DNA from: Saccharomycopsis fibuligera x Saccharomycopsis cf. fibuligera
Lineage: Eukaryota > Ascomycota > Saccharomycetes > Ascoideales > Saccharomycopsidaceae
NCBI GenBank assembly: GCA_001936135.1
Contig: CP012813.1
Location: 930,001-994,000, forward strand
Reading direction: 5' to 3'
DNA: 64,000 nucleotides
The notes below the pieces were generated by a model. That model had not been told where the DNA came from, did not search any database, and saw nothing but the letters and a program-made list of their open reading frames with translations. The position numbers and the translations under genes are program-made. Shown piece after piece: positions 61,739 to 64,000 of the stretch (its first letter is position 1; each line of letters starts with the position of its first letter).

Positions 61739-63202
61739 TCACCCAACAACAACATCCACCACGAACTCGTCCTCCAACTCCGTGTCCCCCACAGTCTTCC
61801 GCAACAGAAGCGGCTCATCATCAAAAATAAGACTGATCCGCGCGTTGGAGGCCAACCCTTTCTTGCCCAAGTACCACTCTGCTACCTTTTGAAGTCTGGT
61901 GGCACTATTCACCTTGATCTCAAACTTCATATTGTCTTTGTCCTTTAGCGAAATCGTAAAGTATCCGTCTTCTTCCTCTTGCTGCTGTTGTTGTTGATCT
62001 GGCTGACCGTCGTCATCATCATCATCATCATTATCCTGTTCAAAATCACTAAGCACTTCGACTTCTTCCTCTTCAAACCCAGCATCGTCATTGACCAAAA
62101 TATTTCCGCTTTGGTCTTGTCTTTCAGCATCGGCCTTTGTCATGATGTGCACCGTCACAAAAGTTCTTCCTCCCGCTACCAGGGGCAATGGCAAGTTGAG
62201 AAAACTCGGCTGCATGTACTCAAAAATCTTGATCTTGGACTTCCACACCAATACCACTTCGCTAACTTTGTATACGGTACGGTACTCTGGTGGGATAAAC
62301 ACAGTTTTGGCAATATTCTGGAGGGTTGCTAGCATCACTTTACGAAACTTCTTGGAACCTGTCACTTCAACATTAGTCTCTAAATTCTCACTGAATGGTA
62401 GCTTGGAAATTATTGTAAAATGATAAATTCGCGATGCTTCATCAACACGTATTCCTGATATCCCTGCTCCTGCTGGTGATGGTGATAATCTGTTTCCCCC
62501 CGATGAGTCCAGCACCCCCTGTTGATCCACATCAGTAATTACATTATTCTTGTTGTCCCTATTAGCTGCCTTTATCGTCTGCATTGACTCTTTTATCTGT
62601 GAACCCACTTTTTTGAACTTCTCTTGGATACTAGCAATATCAAAATCATCATCAATAGGATCTGTATTGTAGGGCGCTATGTAACTATTCACCGGCGCAG
62701 CTGGGAGACTCGATCGCGATCGTGTTTTGTAATTGGTATGGAAATCATTAGCGTTTGAAACAATGAAGTTATCATCACCGCCATTCTTTGCTTGGCTGTT
62801 GGTTGCCGTTGCTGTTGCTGCTGATGATGATGATGGCAGATCACGCCCAAATCCAGCATCGCTATGTTCAACGTCCTCGATCTGTTGCATGATACTGGAA
62901 ATTGCGGGGCTCGGTCTTGCGACTCGTACTTTGGTGCCGTCGCCGCTATCCGACATGCCACTTTCAGTATGACTAAGTGTAGAGTTGTTACTGTTATTTA
63001 TTATGCTGCTGCTGCCATTATGACCTATTTGTACACCATGTAAATCAAGCACTTTATCTGGGTCAAGACCATTGATGGATTTATTAGTCTTTGTCTTTTT
63101 TTTGTTCTTCTTTTTGATCTTCTTGGCTTCCTTGGAGATGCGCTCAAAACGTTGCTTGTTGTCTCGCCTGTCCAAGACGAAAAAATCATCGTCGCTGTCC
63201 AT
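61739..63202 (-). CDS. ESC2: Esc2, SUMO-like-domain protein (RENi family)
   Basis: The product has 487 aa. The acidic N-terminus is MDSDDDFFVLDRR, followed by a Lys-rich stretch (about 24-42). A first SUMO-like domain spans about 258-345 (YHFTIISKLP...VYKVSEVVLVWKSKIKIFEYMQPSFLNL) and a second one 413-487 (YFTISLKDKDNMKFEIKV...LIFDDEPLLL...TELEDEFVVDVVVG). This is the Rad60-Esc2-NIP45 arrangement. The family supports silencing, replication-fork stability and control of the SUMO pathway in the nucleus. An Asp8 and a Gln/Glu tract separate the two domains. Confidence 0.88.
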   Translation of the reverse strand: MDSDDDFFVLDRRDNKQRFERISKEAKKIKKKNKKKTKTNKSINGLDPDKVLDLHGVQIGHNGSSSIINNSNNSTLSHTESGMSDSGDGTKVRVARPSPAISSIMQQIEDVEHSDAGFGRDLPSSSSAATATATNSQAKNGGDDNFIVSNANDFHTNYKTRSRSSLPAAPVNSYIAPYNTDPIDDDFDIASIQEKFKKVGSQIKESMQTIKAANRDNKNNVITDVDQQGVLDSSGGNRLSPSPAGAGISGIRVDEASRIYHFTIISKLPFSENLETNVEVTGSKKFRKVMLATLQNIAKTVFIPPEYRTVYKVSEVVLVWKSKIKIFEYMQPSFLNLPLPLVAGGRTFVTVHIMTKADAERQDQSGNILVNDDAGFEEEEVEVLSDFEQDNDDDDDDDGQPDQQQQQQEEEDGYFTISLKDKDNMKFEIKVNSATRLQKVAEWYLGKKGLASNARISLIFDDEPLLLRKTVGDTELEDEFVVDVVVG

Positions 63203-64000
63203 TTTGTTTGTGATGCGAGAACAGATACACCGCCTTATTATTAACTATGCTGGAAAGGCTTGGAAGTATGTATTAATTTTTTTTCTTTATTTTTTTTTAT
63301 TCAGTTAGAAGAGACTCTTTCATGTTCTGTTTGCAGTACTATATGAAAATCACAGAAAAAAAGATGCACAGCAGAAAAAAATGACACCAAAACTGATGTA
63401 CACGTGATGGTCATAGTTATGAACTAATTAATCAAAAGGTTATGTACTCAACATGAGCAATATTCGAAACTTTTTTCCAAAACCATTACAGACTGAGATA
63501 ATATTAATACTAACTTTTTGATTCTCTGTTTTTGTTAACATTGCTCTTTGTTGATGCTAATCACTTTGCCCAATCCTATTTTTGCTCTGCGAATACTAAG
63601 TTCTATCGCGATAGCTCCAATCGGTGATGCTAGAAATTGTTATCCTCGTTTCCCGTAGCACAATAGAAAAAACTCTAAATATCTCAATCCTATTTCGAGC
63701 AAGTCGCATCTTGTTAATTTTTTTTTTCTTTTTTTTTTGTTTGCCTTTTGGCATCAGAAACTAGGAGACGTCGGTATATTAGTTTAACTATTCAATCTCA
63801 TAGGGACAAACCAAAAATTGTGGCGCTAAAAAAACACCATCTATAATCTTTTATGTCAATTTAATGTGAGAAGCCTAAAATTTGAGTATAACAAAGTAAA
63901 GGCAGAAAGAAGGTAAGGGGCGTACCTGCGTACCTATCGAACAATGTTTGCGAACATCTTCCGACACTATGTTCGCATTCCTGATCTTTCTAGCCTGTGT
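63203..64000. other. ESC2 upstream region to window end
   Basis: 798 bp with no gene. Contains CACGTG at 63401 and a 12-bp palindrome CTATCGCGATAG at 63603-63614. T-rich at 63715-63740. Confidence 0.6.
63401..63406. promoter_or_regulatory. CACGTG box upstream of ESC2
   Basis: ATCACGTG on the minus strand matches the Cbf1 consensus RTCACRTG, 199 bp upstream of the ESC2 ATG. Confidence 0.4.

Noticed and set aside
1-64000. CRISPR arrays, bacterial operons, toxin or virus genes
   Set aside because: None seen. All features fit ordinary yeast nuclear DNA.

Overview
This is nuclear DNA of a budding yeast (Saccharomycotina), most probably of the CUG-Ser1 (Candida/Lodderomyces) group. Clues seen directly are: a tRNA-Leu with anticodon AAG; introns with GTATGT, GTACGT or GTGAGT donors and TACTAAC-type branch sites; long Asn/Gln/Ser/Asp/Glu tracts; and A+T-rich spacers with 20-31 nt homopolymers. 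A conventional kinesin-1 heavy chain is also present, which Saccharomyces lacks. The genus cannot be fixed from this window. If the CUG-Ser code applies, CTG codons read as Leu below are Ser.

Layout: 0-14.6 kb carries tRNA-Leu(AAG), TVP18 (Golgi), a CHY/CTCHY/RING ubiquitin ligase of the RCHY1/PIRH2 family, a kinesin-1 heavy chain (KIP4-like), VMA5 (V-ATPase subunit C), NEM1 (lipin phosphatase) and a short-chain dehydrogenase. About 11.2 kb (14.6-25.9 kb) then has no supportable gene and ends at a polyglutamine two-C2H2-finger transcription factor (25868-27511). I read it mainly as an oversized regulatory region, with a centromere as the main rival. From 29.5 to 41 kb come an orphan Asn/Ser-rich protein, a glutathione S-transferase with a possible non-AUG mitochondrial form, CCP1, a GCIP/CCNDBP1-like protein, SWD2, ATG44 (mitofissin) and SHM1.

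41-64 kb is compact: a 1217-aa low-complexity protein with one conserved C-terminal block, YDJ1, SRP68, MDJ2, a RING-CH membrane ubiquitin ligase, QCR9, PFA3, CAB2, an acyltransferase of the Cst26/Psi1 type and ESC2. These genes do not form a pathway cluster. Several serve mitochondria (CCP1, ATG44, SHM1, MDJ2, QCR9) or protein targeting and lipid handling (SRP68, YDJ1, PFA3, NEM1, acyltransferase).

The gene models needing most care are the split ones: ATG44 (12-nt first exon), SHM1 (81-nt first exon), MDJ2 (first exon is only the ATG, two introns) and QCR9 (first exon is only the ATG, then a 1036-nt intron). All five introns I could support are in nuclear genes for mitochondrial proteins, all close to the start codon. 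Starts were moved to the first real ATG where the open frame continued upstream without one: the CHY-RING gene, VMA5, GST, CCP1, the GCIP gene, the 1217-aa gene and the acyltransferase.
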